Assembly: GCA_902786015.1 (NCBI GenBank)
Contig: CADAAU010000014.1
Coordinates: forward strand, 1-64,000
Reading direction: 5' to 3'
DNA length: 64,000 nucleotides
Origin: an uncultured Coriobacteriaceae bacterium
GTDB taxonomy: Bacteria > Actinomycetota > Coriobacteriia > Coriobacteriales > Atopobiaceae
Part shown: positions 15,825 to 25,160 of the stretch, in pieces
How the letters are laid out: each line of letters opens with the position of its first letter
How positions within the stretch are numbered: the stretch's first letter is position 1
Notes under the pieces: generated by a model
Seen by the model: the letters and a program-made list of their open reading frames with translations, nothing else
The model's database searches: none
Told to the model about the DNA's origin: nothing
Made by a program: the position numbers and the translations under genes

Positions 15825-18050
15825 ATGGAAACAATAAGCATCTTTGACGCGACGGCTGCCAAGCGAGAGGTGCCGCAAGATCAAAAAGCGTGGAAGTACA
15901 TTCGGGATGTGTGCAGCCTGAATGACGGCGACTTGGATAAGATGGCCATCATTGACGGAAACAGGAAGTACACTTACAAGCGTATGTTCCGCGAATGGGA
16001 GCGCTACGCCTCGGTCTTTTCTGCAATGAACATGACAGAGAAGCAGAACGCTCGCGTAGGCCTTCTTGGATCCACGTGCGCAGAGGTAACCTTTGCGTTC
16101 TATGGCCTCAACATGGTGGGCGCGCAGTGTTCCATGGTCGCGTCTTGGTCCGCCTTCAACTTCGCCCGGATTGAGGAGACCATCCGCCAGGAGAAGCTGA
16201 CGGACTTCATCATCACGGACGATCTGGCTCAGCCCGATCTTATCAGTGAGCTTGTAAACAAGCGGAAGGAACTGGGACTACGCAACGTAATTGTCCTGCA
16301 CGTTCTCATGGGGGGCGCCACCTCCATGCCCGTGATGACTGCCGCCCAAGAGTTCAAAAACGCAGCCATCAAGGCGCTCTTCTGGCCAATTTGCATGGAG
16401 ACGCTGTTGATGCGATACGGCAACTACCCTGTGTATTATGCAAAGCAGGAGATGGACGAAAACGCTCTCATCATGCACACCACCGGCACCACGAGCGGAA
16501 CCGGTAAGCCCGTGCCCATGTCGGACAGTGCGCTGAACGCGGTGGACGTAAGCTTCATGAACCTAAAGAACCTGTCCCTGCCCTTCGACCATCTGGTCAC
16601 CGCCACCTTGCTGGATCTCAGCAACTCCTACGGCATCATCAACCAAGTTCACCTGCCCTTCGCGATGGGCGCGACGCTTGTTACCATTCCGCTCGGCTTC
16701 ATCAACCCCTGGTTCCACAAGGCCATTGAGGCCAATCGCATCTCGTTCCTGTTTAGCGCCAGCTACATGTTCGATCGCTGGCTCAAGATGCCCGAGGACA
16801 CCGAATTCGACTTCTCCAGCCTCAAGTTCGTGGCACTCGGCGGCACCGCGGTGTCGGTTGCGGAAAAGAAGCGCTACAGCGAGTTCCTCGAGGCTCACGG
16901 CGGCAAGGACGTGGCCATCATTAACGGTTACGGTCTGTCGGAGCTCGGTGGGGCGTGCGCTCTCCCCACGTCGGACTTGAATGACGATACCATTGGCTAC
17001 GCGCTGCCGGGAATGGTCATCAAGCTCTACGACGAGAAGACCGGCGAGTTCTTTACGCCTGGCGACAAGGGCGGTGAAGGCGTCCTTTACCTCTCTGGCC
17101 CAACCATGGCCAAATGGCAGCTGGACGGCAAGGAGGTCATCAAGGTCGATATGATCGACGGTCAGGCATTTGTGTGCACCAATGACTTGGTGCGCATGGA
17201 CCCTGACGGACGGATTACCTACCTGGGCAGGGCCAACCGATTCTTTATGCGCGACGATGGCAGGAAGTTCGAGTCCGGCAGGGTGGAGACGGAGTTCAAT
17301 CGTCTTGAGAACATCAATGGCTGTGCCATCGTGCCTGTGTACTACAAGATCGTGCACGACACCATCCCCATGCTGTGCGTGCAGCCTTTGGACGGATCTG
17401 GCGATCCCAAGGATGTCATCCTCGACGCTCTTCGCCAAGTGTTCATCGAGGAGAAGACGCTGTCGGAGGACAACATCCCCGCTCGAGTGTTGTTGACGGA
17501 GTCACTTCCCAGGAACACAAACGGCAAGATCGACCTGTACAAGATCAACCAGGGCAAGGTCTCGGGCGATGTTTACATAGTGAATGCGGTCCACGAGGAA
17601 GACGAACTCACAGACTTCAGCCTGACTCCGTTTGAGGACGACAGCACGAGCGACGTCGTAGAGATGGTTATTGGCAGCATAACTGCCGACATGAAGAGCA
17701 GCGGCTCCAACAGCATGCTCATGAAGGGCATAGAGAAGATGTCCGATTCCAATAATGCATCTGACAGCATGCTCACGCTGGACATGGAGAAACTGTCCGA
17801 CCCCAAGGCCCTCATTTCCTCGCTAACCTCCTCGATGCCCACGATGCCCAGTTTGCCCATGATGCCGTTCATGCCCATGATGCCCATGTCTGGTGGAGCA
17901 GCCTCGGGAATGCCCGAACAGAACGGCAACAGCATAGAGCAGTGGGAAGATTTCAAGACCTCTGTGGATTCGTTCTGGGAGCGGCAGCGTAACATGCAGA
18001 TGGCGTCCATGAGGACGGCCAAGGGCTGGTTTGACTCGTTCTTTGAATAA
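15825..18050 (+). CDS. AMP-binding (ANL superfamily) ligase with Met-rich C-terminal extension
   Basis: 741 residues. Residues ~25-575 form an ANL adenylating enzyme: phosphate loop HTTGTTSGTGKPV (~218-230), INGYGLSEL (~366-374), CTNDLVRMDPDGRITYLGR (~451-469) and the terminal lysine motif NTNGKID (~565-571). Acyl-CoA or acyl-protein synthetases and amino-acid adenylating enzymes share these; substrate cannot be told. Unusual is the tail ~590-741: a Ser/Asp/Met-rich linker, repeated MLxxGxEKMSD/MEKLSD units, a run of Met-Pro motifs (~671-687) and a final amphipathic helix ending WFDSFFE. The end recalls granule- or membrane-binding helices, but this is inference. A terminator follows. Confidence 0.82.
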   Translation: METISIFDATAAKREVPQDQKAWKYIRDVCSLNDGDLDKMAIIDGNRKYTYKRMFREWERYASVFSAMNMTEKQNARVGLLGSTCAEVTFAFYGLNMVGAQCSMVASWSAFNFARIEETIRQEKLTDFIITDDLAQPDLISELVNKRKELGLRNVIVLHVLMGGATSMPVMTAAQEFKNAAIKALFWPICMETLLMRYGNYPVYYAKQEMDENALIMHTTGTTSGTGKPVPMSDSALNAVDVSFMNLKNLSLPFDHLVTATLLDLSNSYGIINQVHLPFAMGATLVTIPLGFINPWFHKAIEANRISFLFSASYMFDRWLKMPEDTEFDFSSLKFVALGGTAVSVAEKKRYSEFLEAHGGKDVAIINGYGLSELGGACALPTSDLNDDTIGYALPGMVIKLYDEKTGEFFTPGDKGGEGVLYLSGPTMAKWQLDGKEVIKVDMIDGQAFVCTNDLVRMDPDGRITYLGRANRFFMRDDGRKFESGRVETEFNRLENINGCAIVPVYYKIVHDTIPMLCVQPLDGSGDPKDVILDALRQVFIEEKTLSEDNIPARVLLTESLPRNTNGKIDLYKINQGKVSGDVYIVNAVHEEDELTDFSLTPFEDDSTSDVVEMVIGSITADMKSSGSNSMLMKGIEKMSDSNNASDSMLTLDMEKLSDPKALISSLTSSMPTMPSLPMMPFMPMMPMSGGAASGMPEQNGNSIEQWEDFKTSVDSFWERQRNMQMASMRTAKGWFDSFFE

Positions 18051-18092
18051 CTGCTAGAAAGGGCGAATGCCCGGCCACGAACCAACACCCAT

Positions 18093-18132
18093 AAAGCGGG
18101 TAGGCGGGATAATCCGTCTACCCGTTTGCTTT
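18093..18132 (+). terminator. Terminator after AMP ligase
   Basis: Stem AGCGGGTAGGCGGG / CCGTCTACCCGTTT with a short loop, then GCTTTTA. It separates the ligase from the convergent kinase gene. Confidence 0.7.
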
Positions 18133-18204
18133 TATGTGTAAACCGAATGACTTCGAACCCTAAGACACCTTAACGTACCAAAGAAGTGTCTGCCAGACAG
18201 CCCT

Positions 18205-20256
18205 CTATTCTGCGAGCAGTTCTTCTAGGGTTTCGAACAGCAAGTCGGGTTCGACCGGCTTAGACAGATGGGCATTAAGTCCAGCCTGCATGCTACGTTG
18301 CACATCCTCGTCGAATGCGTTGGCGGTAAGCGCTATGATTGGTATGGTTTTGGCATCCACTTGGTCCGAGGCCCTGATGGTCCGTGTCGCCTCAAGGCCG
18401 TCCATCTCTGGCATACGCATGTCCATCAGGATGGCGTCGTAGTAACCCGGCTCATGGTCTTGGTACATCTTCACGGCGATTTTGCCATTCTGCGCATGTT
18501 CCACGACCATATCCCGCAGAGATAGCACCATCATCATGATCTCCGCGTTCACCTCGACGTCTTCGGCTAGCAGTATGCGTCGATCTTTTAGGTCCACCAC
18601 AGGCCGAGTCGGGTTGGGATTCTTCTTGCGGAATGCCGCTCGGAACTCGTCCATAACCGTACCGGCAAACAGAGGCTTGGAGGCAAAGGTGTCGACACCG
18701 GCCTCGCGTGCCTCCCCTTCTATGTCTTCCCAGGTATAGGAAGTGAGGATAATGATGGGAGTGTCATCGCCCACGATAGAGCGAATCTGTCTGGTCGTTT
18801 CTACCCCATCCATTCCCGGCATCTTCCAGTCCACGAGAATCAGGTTGAAGTCCTCTCGGCGAGTGTGGCGGATTCTCACCATTTCTACCGCCTCCTCACC
18901 GGAAAGAACAGTCTCGCAGGTGATTCCCAAATGGCTTAGGACAAGTTGCGCATGGTCGCACGCGATGCGATCGTCATCGATTACCAACACGTTCATCTCG
19001 TGCGGATGGAGCTCGAATTCATCCGTCTCCCCCACCGTGCGATCGGCTTGAGTCAGAGTAACGGTCACGGTGAACGTCGTCCCCTCGCCCTTTTCGCTCT
19101 CCACCTCAATCCGTCCGTTCATAAGCTCAACGATGCTCTTCGTGATGGGTAGGCCCAACCCCGTGCTGCCAAATTTGCTAGTCAAGGAAGAGTCCTCCTG
19201 ACTGAACGCATCAAAAATATGAGGCAGAAAGTCCTTGCTTATGCCAATGCCGGTGTCGCGGATAATAAAGCGCAGCGTAGCTTGGTCGTTGAATCGTTTT
19301 ACGTCTTCTATGATGAAGCTGACCGTACCGCCTTCCGGCGTGAATTTGACCGCATTACCAAGGATGTTAATGAGCATCTGACGGAGCTTCATGTCGTCGC
19401 CAATGTAATAGTCCTCAATCTTGCCGACGGTCCGGCAATCGTATTGCAACCCCTTGTCGTTGCATTGACCGCTGACGATGGTGTTGACCTGTTCTATCAT
19501 CTTTGCGAACGAGAACTCCTCGCTCTTTATTATCATGCGTCCTGACTCAATGCGACTCATGTCCAGAATGTCGTTGATGATTCCCAGCAAATGGTGGGCA
19601 GATGTTCCAATCTTCTCTAGGTACTCACGTGTTTGCGCAGAAATCGTTGGATCGTTGAGGGCGATATTGTTCAGGCCAATGATCGCGTTCATTGGTGTTC
19701 TGATTTCGTGACTCATGTTGGACAGGAACGCAGTCTTGGCCTTATTTGCCTGATTCGCCTCCCTAAGAGCCGCGTTCAGCGATTCTTGCTGATGCGCCAG
19801 TTTGCTCATCATTTCTTTTTGGTCGGTGATATCCAAGAATACGCCCACATAGGTAATCGGCGATCCGTCTGGCCTACGCGTGGGCTTTCCGACCGCGCGG
19901 TACCATCGATAGCCCCTGTTCTTCGTGAGCAACCGATATTCGACGTCATAGGTCTTTTGACCGGAATAGTCGGCAATCGTCTCGTTGAACTCGTTGAGGA
20001 CGCGTTCTTTGTCTTCCGGATGCAGCAGGTTGGACCACGATTCCAACACATCGGGAAAATCATATTGGTCGTGGTAGCCCAACATCCGACGAAACTCGTC
20101 ACTCCAATTTACGCGGGTCATCACCCCGGATTCGTCGAAGTCCATGGTCCATTTGCCGGAACCAAGCATCTCGTGAATCGTATTCAAAGATGCGGCCTCG
20201 TTCTGGAGCTGTACGTAGAGCGCGTCAGACTCTCCAGTTTCGGTGGAATGCTCCAT
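18205..20256 (-). CDS. Soluble hybrid sensor histidine kinase with PAS and two receiver domains
   Basis: About 683 residues, no membrane helix. PAS domain ~25-148 (WTMDFDESGVMTRVNWSDEF ... VGVFLDITDQKE), HisKA with phospho-accepting His183 in MSHEIRTPMN, HATPase with DTGIGIS and GSTGLGLPI, a first receiver (VLVIDDDR ... LVDWKMPGMDG) and a second (ILLAEDVEVN ... LMDMRMPEMDG) ending at the C-terminus. Both receivers keep the phospho-acceptor Asp. No HPt domain or output regulator is nearby, so the phosphorelay partner is elsewhere. ATG at 20256 is favoured: GAGGGG lies 7 bases upstream, whereas longer starts have none. Confidence 0.9.
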   Translation of the reverse strand: MEHSTETGESDALYVQLQNEAASLNTIHEMLGSGKWTMDFDESGVMTRVNWSDEFRRMLGYHDQYDFPDVLESWSNLLHPEDKERVLNEFNETIADYSGQKTYDVEYRLLTKNRGYRWYRAVGKPTRRPDGSPITYVGVFLDITDQKEMMSKLAHQQESLNAALREANQANKAKTAFLSNMSHEIRTPMNAIIGLNNIALNDPTISAQTREYLEKIGTSAHHLLGIINDILDMSRIESGRMIIKSEEFSFAKMIEQVNTIVSGQCNDKGLQYDCRTVGKIEDYYIGDDMKLRQMLINILGNAVKFTPEGGTVSFIIEDVKRFNDQATLRFIIRDTGIGISKDFLPHIFDAFSQEDSSLTSKFGSTGLGLPITKSIVELMNGRIEVESEKGEGTTFTVTVTLTQADRTVGETDEFELHPHEMNVLVIDDDRIACDHAQLVLSHLGITCETVLSGEEAVEMVRIRHTRREDFNLILVDWKMPGMDGVETTRQIRSIVGDDTPIIILTSYTWEDIEGEAREAGVDTFASKPLFAGTVMDEFRAAFRKKNPNPTRPVVDLKDRRILLAEDVEVNAEIMMMVLSLRDMVVEHAQNGKIAVKMYQDHEPGYYDAILMDMRMPEMDGLEATRTIRASDQVDAKTIPIIALTANAFDEDVQRSMQAGLNAHLSKPVEPDLLFETLEELLAE

Positions 20257-20458
20257 CTGTTGTCCCCTCGCTTGGCGCATAACAAATCCTCTGACATCTC
20301 GTCGTCCACTCGCCCATTTCCCCATTATAATAAAATCGTGAAAAGGGGGTGGCTTATTATGCATCGGGTTTTACGTTTGCTCTGTCTCCATCATTCTCTT
20401 TTCCCGTTTCTGTACCTTCTTGCCGCAGGTGGCAAGATTAACGGCACCAACTGGATGA

Positions 20459-20524
20459 GCGGAACACACTTCCCCGGGAACTTTGTTCCAAACGGAACAA
20501 AGTTCCCGGGGAAGTGTGTTCCGC
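20459..20524. repeat. 31-bp perfect inverted repeat (hairpin) in a gene leader
   Basis: Arms 20459-20489 and 20494-20524 are perfectly complementary with a 4-base loop (AAAC). The core holds TTCCCCGGGAA and TTTGTTCC. It lies 18 bases before the M15 peptidase start codon, close to the ribosome-binding site, and would form a very stable RNA hairpin in that mRNA. The related repeat at 9642-9737 shares the core. Confidence 0.92.
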
Positions 20525-20542
20525 AAAAGAGAAAGAGGTGGT

Positions 20543-21283
20543 ATGAAAGCTAAAGAGTTTCTCCTTACAGGACTTCTCACCGCAAGTATGTCGTTTGGCC
20601 TCGTCGCTTGCAGCCAGACGCCTGGAACAGCCGCATCTACCAACAATGCAGAATCGACCGCCAAGCAGGAGGACTTCTACATCACGGAAATCACCGACGA
20701 CATCTTTGCTCGCATCAAAGGCAAGTCGTTTAAGGATGACTGCACTCTCCCCCGGGAAGACCTGCGTTACCTCCACGTGCTCCACAAGGACATCGACGGC
20801 AAAACCCATGAGGGCGAAATGATCGTCAACAAGCACATCGCCGAGGACGTACTCGACATTCTGCAGGAGCTCTACAAGAACGACTACCCCATCGAAAAGA
20901 TCAGGCTCATCGACGAATATGACGCCGACGACCAAAAGTCGATGGAGGACAACAACTCGTCGTGCTTCAACTTCCGCTTTATCTCCCACACCACCCGCAT
21001 CTCGAATCACGGGCTTGGGCTTGCGGTCGACATCAACACGCTCTATAACCCCTATACCAAAGTGGTCGAGGGCAAGAGGATCATCGAGCCCATTACAGGA
21101 GAGCCGTACCTCGATCGCGAGGCCTCGTTCGACTACAAGATCGAGAAGGGCGACCTCTGTTATAACCTGTTTATTGAGCATGGCTTCGAATGGGGCGGCG
21201 AATGGACGGACCGCAAGGACTACCAGCACTTCGCAATACCAGTCAGCAAAATTGCCGAATGGTACCCCAATAATGTCGAGTAG
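20543..21283 (+). CDS. M15-family D-Ala-D-Ala carboxypeptidase-like lipoprotein
   Basis: 246 residues. Lipobox LVAC with Cys23. The catalytic part resembles the M15 (VanY/Ply-like, M15C) zinc peptidases: SNHGLGLAVDIN gives the HxxxxxxD zinc ligands, and near the end GGEWTDRKDYQHF supplies the catalytic Glu/Asp and the final His ligand. These enzymes trim peptidoglycan stem peptides or cross-links at the cell surface. ATG at 20543 is preceded by GAGGTGG; an upstream in-frame start at 20483 would lie inside the long hairpin and is unlikely. A good terminator follows. Confidence 0.85.
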   Translation: MKAKEFLLTGLLTASMSFGLVACSQTPGTAASTNNAESTAKQEDFYITEITDDIFARIKGKSFKDDCTLPREDLRYLHVLHKDIDGKTHEGEMIVNKHIAEDVLDILQELYKNDYPIEKIRLIDEYDADDQKSMEDNNSSCFNFRFISHTTRISNHGLGLAVDINTLYNPYTKVVEGKRIIEPITGEPYLDREASFDYKIEKGDLCYNLFIEHGFEWGGEWTDRKDYQHFAIPVSKIAEWYPNNVE

Positions 21284-21294
21284 ATGTCACGGCG

Positions 21295-21333
21295 GGCCAG
21301 GCAAGGGAAACACTCCTTTGTCTGGCCTTTTTT
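21295..21333 (+). terminator. Terminator after M15 peptidase gene
   Basis: Stem GGCCAGGCAAGG / CCTTTGTCTGGCC, loop GAAACACT, then six T. Confidence 0.9.
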
Positions 21334-21336
21334 GGT

Positions 21337-21762
21337 CTAAAGATTAAACTCGTGACCAAGCGTACCGTCGGCCACGTCCGCTATTGAGATTTTTCCAAAG
21401 AAGTCCCGGACGAGCTCATCGTATTTTGTCCACATGGGAAGCGTCTTGCATCCTTGCATCCTCTCGCACACGGACGCCCCCGGCGCTAGACACGCGACGG
21501 GGGCAATTGTTCCCTCCGCTGCCTCCAGCACCTCGAGTACCGTGATCTGTTCCTTTGGCCGCGCAAGGTTATATCCGCCGCCTTTGCCGCTCACGCCCAC
21601 GAGTATGCCCGCCTGCACCAGCAGTTTTGCGATGTGCTGCAAATACTTGAGCGATATACCCTGTCGTTCGGCGATGGCACTTAGCGGGATGCGCTCGTCT
21701 TCGCCTCTCTCGGCAATGTCTGCGAGTATGCGAACTGCATAACGCCCTTTGGTTGAAATCAT
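21337..21762 (-). CDS. Rrf2-family transcriptional regulator with three cysteines
   Basis: 141 residues. Winged-helix Rrf2 protein (MISTKGRYAVRILADIA at the start, SLKYLQHIAKLL recognition region, GKGGGYNLARP wing). Cys91, Cys99 and Cys105 lie in the loop where IscR binds a [2Fe-2S] cluster (ligands spaced 6 and 6 in IscR, 8 and 6 here), so cluster sensing of iron-sulfur or redox status is plausible. It is divergent from metY with 167 bases between, so control of sulfur-amino-acid synthesis, as by CymR, is the alternative. AGGAGG-like GGAGGCC precedes the ATG. Confidence 0.88.
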   Translation of the reverse strand: MISTKGRYAVRILADIAERGEDERIPLSAIAERQGISLKYLQHIAKLLVQAGILVGVSGKGGGYNLARPKEQITVLEVLEAAEGTIAPVACLAPGASVCERMQGCKTLPMWTKYDELVRDFFGKISIADVADGTLGHEFNL

Positions 21763-21797
21763 ATGGCCTCCTTCGTTTTATTTATTTAACCATCAAG

Positions 21798-21846
21798 TTG
21801 GTAGGTTATCAAGTTGTTACGAAAATACACCTACCTCTTTGGTAGG
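21798..21846. promoter_or_regulatory. Probable operator region between the Rrf2 gene and metY
   Basis: Two copies of TTGGTAGG (21798-21805 and 21839-21846); the second forms the palindrome CCTACC-TCTTT-GGTAGG (21830-21846). A direct repeat ATCAAGTTG flanks the first. This is a likely binding site for the divergent regulator; assignment is inference. Confidence 0.5.
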
Positions 21847-21929
21847 CGTATTGTGTCTGACCACAAAGCGATTGCTAAACGCTTTTGGAAAACCCATTTG
21901 ACGCACGACTTCCTTGAAAGGAGCCCACC

Positions 21930-23213
21930 ATGAGCAACTACAAATTCGAGACCCTGCAGCTTCACGTAGGTCAGGAGCAGGCCGACCCCACCACCGACTC
22001 CCGCGCCGTCCCCATCTATCAGACGACGTCCTACGTCTTCCATGATTCCGCACATGCAGCTGCGCGATTTGGCCTAGCGGACCCGGGGAACATCTATGGA
22101 CGACTTACCAACTCCACCCAAGACGTGCTCGAGAAGCGCGTCGCGGCTCTGGAGGGTGGCGTCGCTGCACTGGCAACGGCGAGCGGCGCTTCGGCAATTA
22201 CCTACACCATCCAGGCGCTCGCAAAGGCGGGAGAGCACATCGTCGCCCAAAAGACCATCTACGGCGGCAGCTATAACCTCCTCTCGCACACGCTCCCCCT
22301 CTATGGCATAGAGACCACCTTCGTTGACGCCCATGATCTCGCAGAGGTCGAAGGGGCAATCAAGCCCAACACCAAGGCCATCTACATCGAGACGCTCGGC
22401 AACCCGACCTCCGACATTCCCGACATCGACGCAATCGCGGGCATCGCGCACGCCCATGGTCTCCCGCTGGTCATCGACAATACCTTTGGCGCTGCCTACT
22501 GGGTTCGCCCCATTGAGCATGGTGCCGACATCGTGGTGCACTCCGCAACCAAATTCTTTGGTGGACACGGGACCACGCTCGGTGGCCTGATCGTAGACGC
22601 GGGCACGTTCGACTGGAAGGCAAGCGGCAAGTACGCCCCCATCGCCGAGGCGAATCCGAGCTATCATGGCGTCTCTTTCGTTGACGCAGCGGGTCCCGCC
22701 GCATTCGCAACGTACGTGAGGGCCATCCTCCTGCGCGACACGGGAGCGTGTATCTCCCCCTTTAACGCGTTCCTGCTTCTTCAGGGCATCGAGACGCTTT
22801 CCCTGCGCCTCGACCGCCATGCCCAGAACACCGCGAAGGTCGTTGAGTTCCTGAGCAATCATCCGCTTGTTGAGAGCGTGAGCCACCCAAGTCTGCCGGA
22901 CCACCCCGACAACGAGCTCTACAAGAAGCTCTTCCCACGCGGAGGCGGATCCATCTTTACGTTCGACATCCGCGGCGGGCAGAAGGAGGCGTGGGCCTTC
23001 TTGGACGCGCTTAACATCTTTAGCCTGCTGGCCAACGTTGCCGATGTCAAGAGTCTGGCCATTCACCCCGCCACCACCACGCACTCTCAGCTAAACGAGG
23101 AAGAGCTCCTGAGCCAAGGCATTCGTCCTAACTCCATCCGACTCTCCATTGGCTGTGAGCACATCGACGACATCATTGCCGACCTGGAAGCAGGATTCGC
23201 CGCGATCAGCTAA
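21930..23213 (+). CDS. metY: O-acetylhomoserine sulfhydrylase (aminocarboxypropyltransferase)
   Basis: 427 residues, PLP enzyme of the Cys/Met metabolism class. It starts [11 protein letters not shown], a MetY hallmark, has [20 protein letters not shown], and the PLP lysine K208 in [11 protein letters not shown]. MetY joins O-acetylhomoserine with sulfide to make homocysteine (or with methanethiol to make methionine) in the cytoplasm. It stands alone: an Rrf2 regulator is divergent upstream and a strong terminator follows. Ribosome-binding site GAAAGGAG precedes the ATG. Confidence 0.92.
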   Translation: MSNYKFETLQLHVGQEQADPTTDSRAVPIYQTTSYVFHDSAHAAARFGLADPGNIYGRLTNSTQDVLEKRVAALEGGVAALATASGASAITYTIQALAKAGEHIVAQKTIYGGSYNLLSHTLPLYGIETTFVDAHDLAEVEGAIKPNTKAIYIETLGNPTSDIPDIDAIAGIAHAHGLPLVIDNTFGAAYWVRPIEHGADIVVHSATKFFGGHGTTLGGLIVDAGTFDWKASGKYAPIAEANPSYHGVSFVDAAGPAAFATYVRAILLRDTGACISPFNAFLLLQGIETLSLRLDRHAQNTAKVVEFLSNHPLVESVSHPSLPDHPDNELYKKLFPRGGGSIFTFDIRGGQKEAWAFLDALNIFSLLANVADVKSLAIHPATTTHSQLNEEELLSQGIRPNSIRLSIGCEHIDDIIADLEAGFAAIS

Positions 23214-23250
23214 GTATAGACGCATCGTTCACTCAGCCAGTTAAACATGC

Positions 23251-23288
23251 CGTGGGCCAACTCACCGGATTGAGTTGGCCCACGACTT
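23251..23288 (+). terminator. Terminator after metY
   Basis: 14-bp perfect stem CGTGGGCCAACTCA / TGAGTTGGCCCACG with a 6-base loop, then ACTTTA. Confidence 0.85.
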
Positions 23289-23342
23289 TACACATCGTCC
23301 CCAGTCCTCCATTATTAATTGAAAGAGATATAGGGAGGAATC

Positions 23343-25064
23343 TTGAGCTACGATCGTTTTCCACAAACCGTTATAGCCGGACACGACCATGAGGCATGGG
23401 AGGGCGTTCAGGCAGTTTCGACCAAGCTTGGTGAGCTGTCACTCCTCACCAACCACACGCTCGTCGTGGAATGCTATCCAGGAGTGCACGAAGAGGTATT
23501 TGAGCTCGTACGAGAAGCGTTTAGGCCCGACGTCGTTATCCGATCTGACGACGTGTTTTACGACGGTGATGAGCTCACAGAGCGCATGCGTCCCCACCTT
23601 ACCGATGACCGCGTGCGCGGCGTCATGTACTATGGCCGCCTTGAGGACTTCGTCAACCCCCAGGCACTTGTTGCGGCACAAACGAGCGTTCATCATGGAT
23701 ATCGCACGCTCGTTTTTGGTGTAGGCGCGGGCATCGTGGCCGAGGCGGACACCTTTGTGTATTGCGACCTAGCACGCTGGGAGATCCAACTCCGATACCG
23801 AGCGGGCATGCCCAACTTTCGCGCCCACAACGAAGATGAGGATGTGTTGCGCAAGATCAAGCGAGGCTACTTTGTGGAATGGCGCGTCGCCGACAAACGC
23901 AAGATGGAAGTATTCGAGCGGATGGATTACCTGCTCGACTCCAACGCTGCAGGCAATCCCAAGCTGGTGCGAGGATCCGCTCTGCGCGACGGACTTCGGG
24001 CCGTTACGCGCACCCCTTTTCGTCTGGTTCCTTACTTCGATCCCGGTGTTTGGGGAGGACAATGGATGAAGAGGATCTGTGGACTCGATCCAACGGTCAC
24101 GAACTATGCCTGGTCCTTTGACGGCGTCCCCGAGGAAAACAGTCTCTACCTACAATTTGGCGACGTGCGCGTGGAGGTGCCGGCACAGGACCTCGTTCTG
24201 TATAAGCCTGTGGAGCTGCTTGGGATGCGCAACTACTGCCGCTTCGGTGCCGAGTTCCCCATTCGCTTCGACTTCTTGGACACGATGGGCGGACAAAACC
24301 TGAGTCTCCAGGTTCATCCCATGACAGAATACATCCGGAGCCATTATGGAATGACCTACACCCAAGACGAGAGCTACTACATCCTGGATGCCGATGAGGG
24401 AGGAAGCGTGTTCCTCGGACTCAAAGAGGGCGTTAATCGCGAGGCTTTCGCCGAAGACTTGCGTGCGGCGCAGACCGGAGAAGCCCCTTTTGATGCCGAC
24501 GCCTATGTAAATCGCTTCCCTGCTAAGCGGCACGACCATTTTTTGATTCCCGCGGGAACGCTTCACTGCTCGGCAGCAAACGTAATGGTGCTCGAGATAA
24601 GCGCCACTCCGTACAACTTCACCTTCAAGATGTGGGACTGGGACCGCCTAGGCTTAGACGGTCTCCCCCGTCCTATCCATCTGGAGGAAGGCCTACAGAA
24701 CATCCAATGGGATCGCACTACAAAATGGGTAAAGCAGCACCTCGTCAACGCAATAGAGGTCATCCACAAGGGCGATGACTACCTTGAGGAACACACCGGC
24801 CTTCACGAGTTCGAATTCATAGAGACACGACGCTTTACGAGCTGCGGTGTAACCGAGCACGACGCAAGCGATGGCGTAAATATGCTCAACCTCGTGGAAG
24901 GGACTTCCGTCGTCATACAGAGCCCCACGGAATTCTTCGCGCCCTTTGTCGTGCACTATGCCGAGACGTTCATTGTGCCGGCAGCCTGCGGATGCTACAC
25001 CATAGAGCCCAAACGAACGGGAGAGCAATACGTCGTAATAAAGGCCTTCGTGAGGCTGCAATAG
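23343..25064 (+). CDS. manA: Class I mannose-6-phosphate isomerase with ~225-residue N-terminal domain
   Basis: 573 residues. From ~225 on it is a cupin-type ManA: PYFDPGVWGGQWM, zinc-site QVHP and the following DESYYIL, then HDHFLIPAGTLHC, interconverting mannose-6-P and fructose-6-P. Typical ManA is 300-400 residues; the first ~225 residues are an extra domain. It has TNHTLVVECYPGVHEEV, VIRSDDVFYDGDELTERM and FGVGAGIVAEADTFVYCDLARWEIQ, somewhat like a nucleotide-kinase fold, but I see no intact P-loop. The start is TTG with GGGAGGAA 5 bases before. No sugar-pathway neighbour is present. Confidence 0.8.
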   Translation: MSYDRFPQTVIAGHDHEAWEGVQAVSTKLGELSLLTNHTLVVECYPGVHEEVFELVREAFRPDVVIRSDDVFYDGDELTERMRPHLTDDRVRGVMYYGRLEDFVNPQALVAAQTSVHHGYRTLVFGVGAGIVAEADTFVYCDLARWEIQLRYRAGMPNFRAHNEDEDVLRKIKRGYFVEWRVADKRKMEVFERMDYLLDSNAAGNPKLVRGSALRDGLRAVTRTPFRLVPYFDPGVWGGQWMKRICGLDPTVTNYAWSFDGVPEENSLYLQFGDVRVEVPAQDLVLYKPVELLGMRNYCRFGAEFPIRFDFLDTMGGQNLSLQVHPMTEYIRSHYGMTYTQDESYYILDADEGGSVFLGLKEGVNREAFAEDLRAAQTGEAPFDADAYVNRFPAKRHDHFLIPAGTLHCSAANVMVLEISATPYNFTFKMWDWDRLGLDGLPRPIHLEEGLQNIQWDRTTKWVKQHLVNAIEVIHKGDDYLEEHTGLHEFEFIETRRFTSCGVTEHDASDGVNMLNLVEGTSVVIQSPTEFFAPFVVHYAETFIVPAACGCYTIEPKRTGEQYVVIKAFVRLQ

Positions 25065-25160
25065 CCCGCATTTTTTCAATCCTGTTAGATTCTCGACGAA
25101 ATGCAGCACAACCTATACGATATACAAGTTCGTGTCTCTACATCTTTCTAGGAGGAAAGC

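Noticed and set aside
22074..23084. A 336-codon minus-strand open frame
   Set aside because: Antisense to metY; repetitive Val/Gly/Arg composition typical of the complementary frame.
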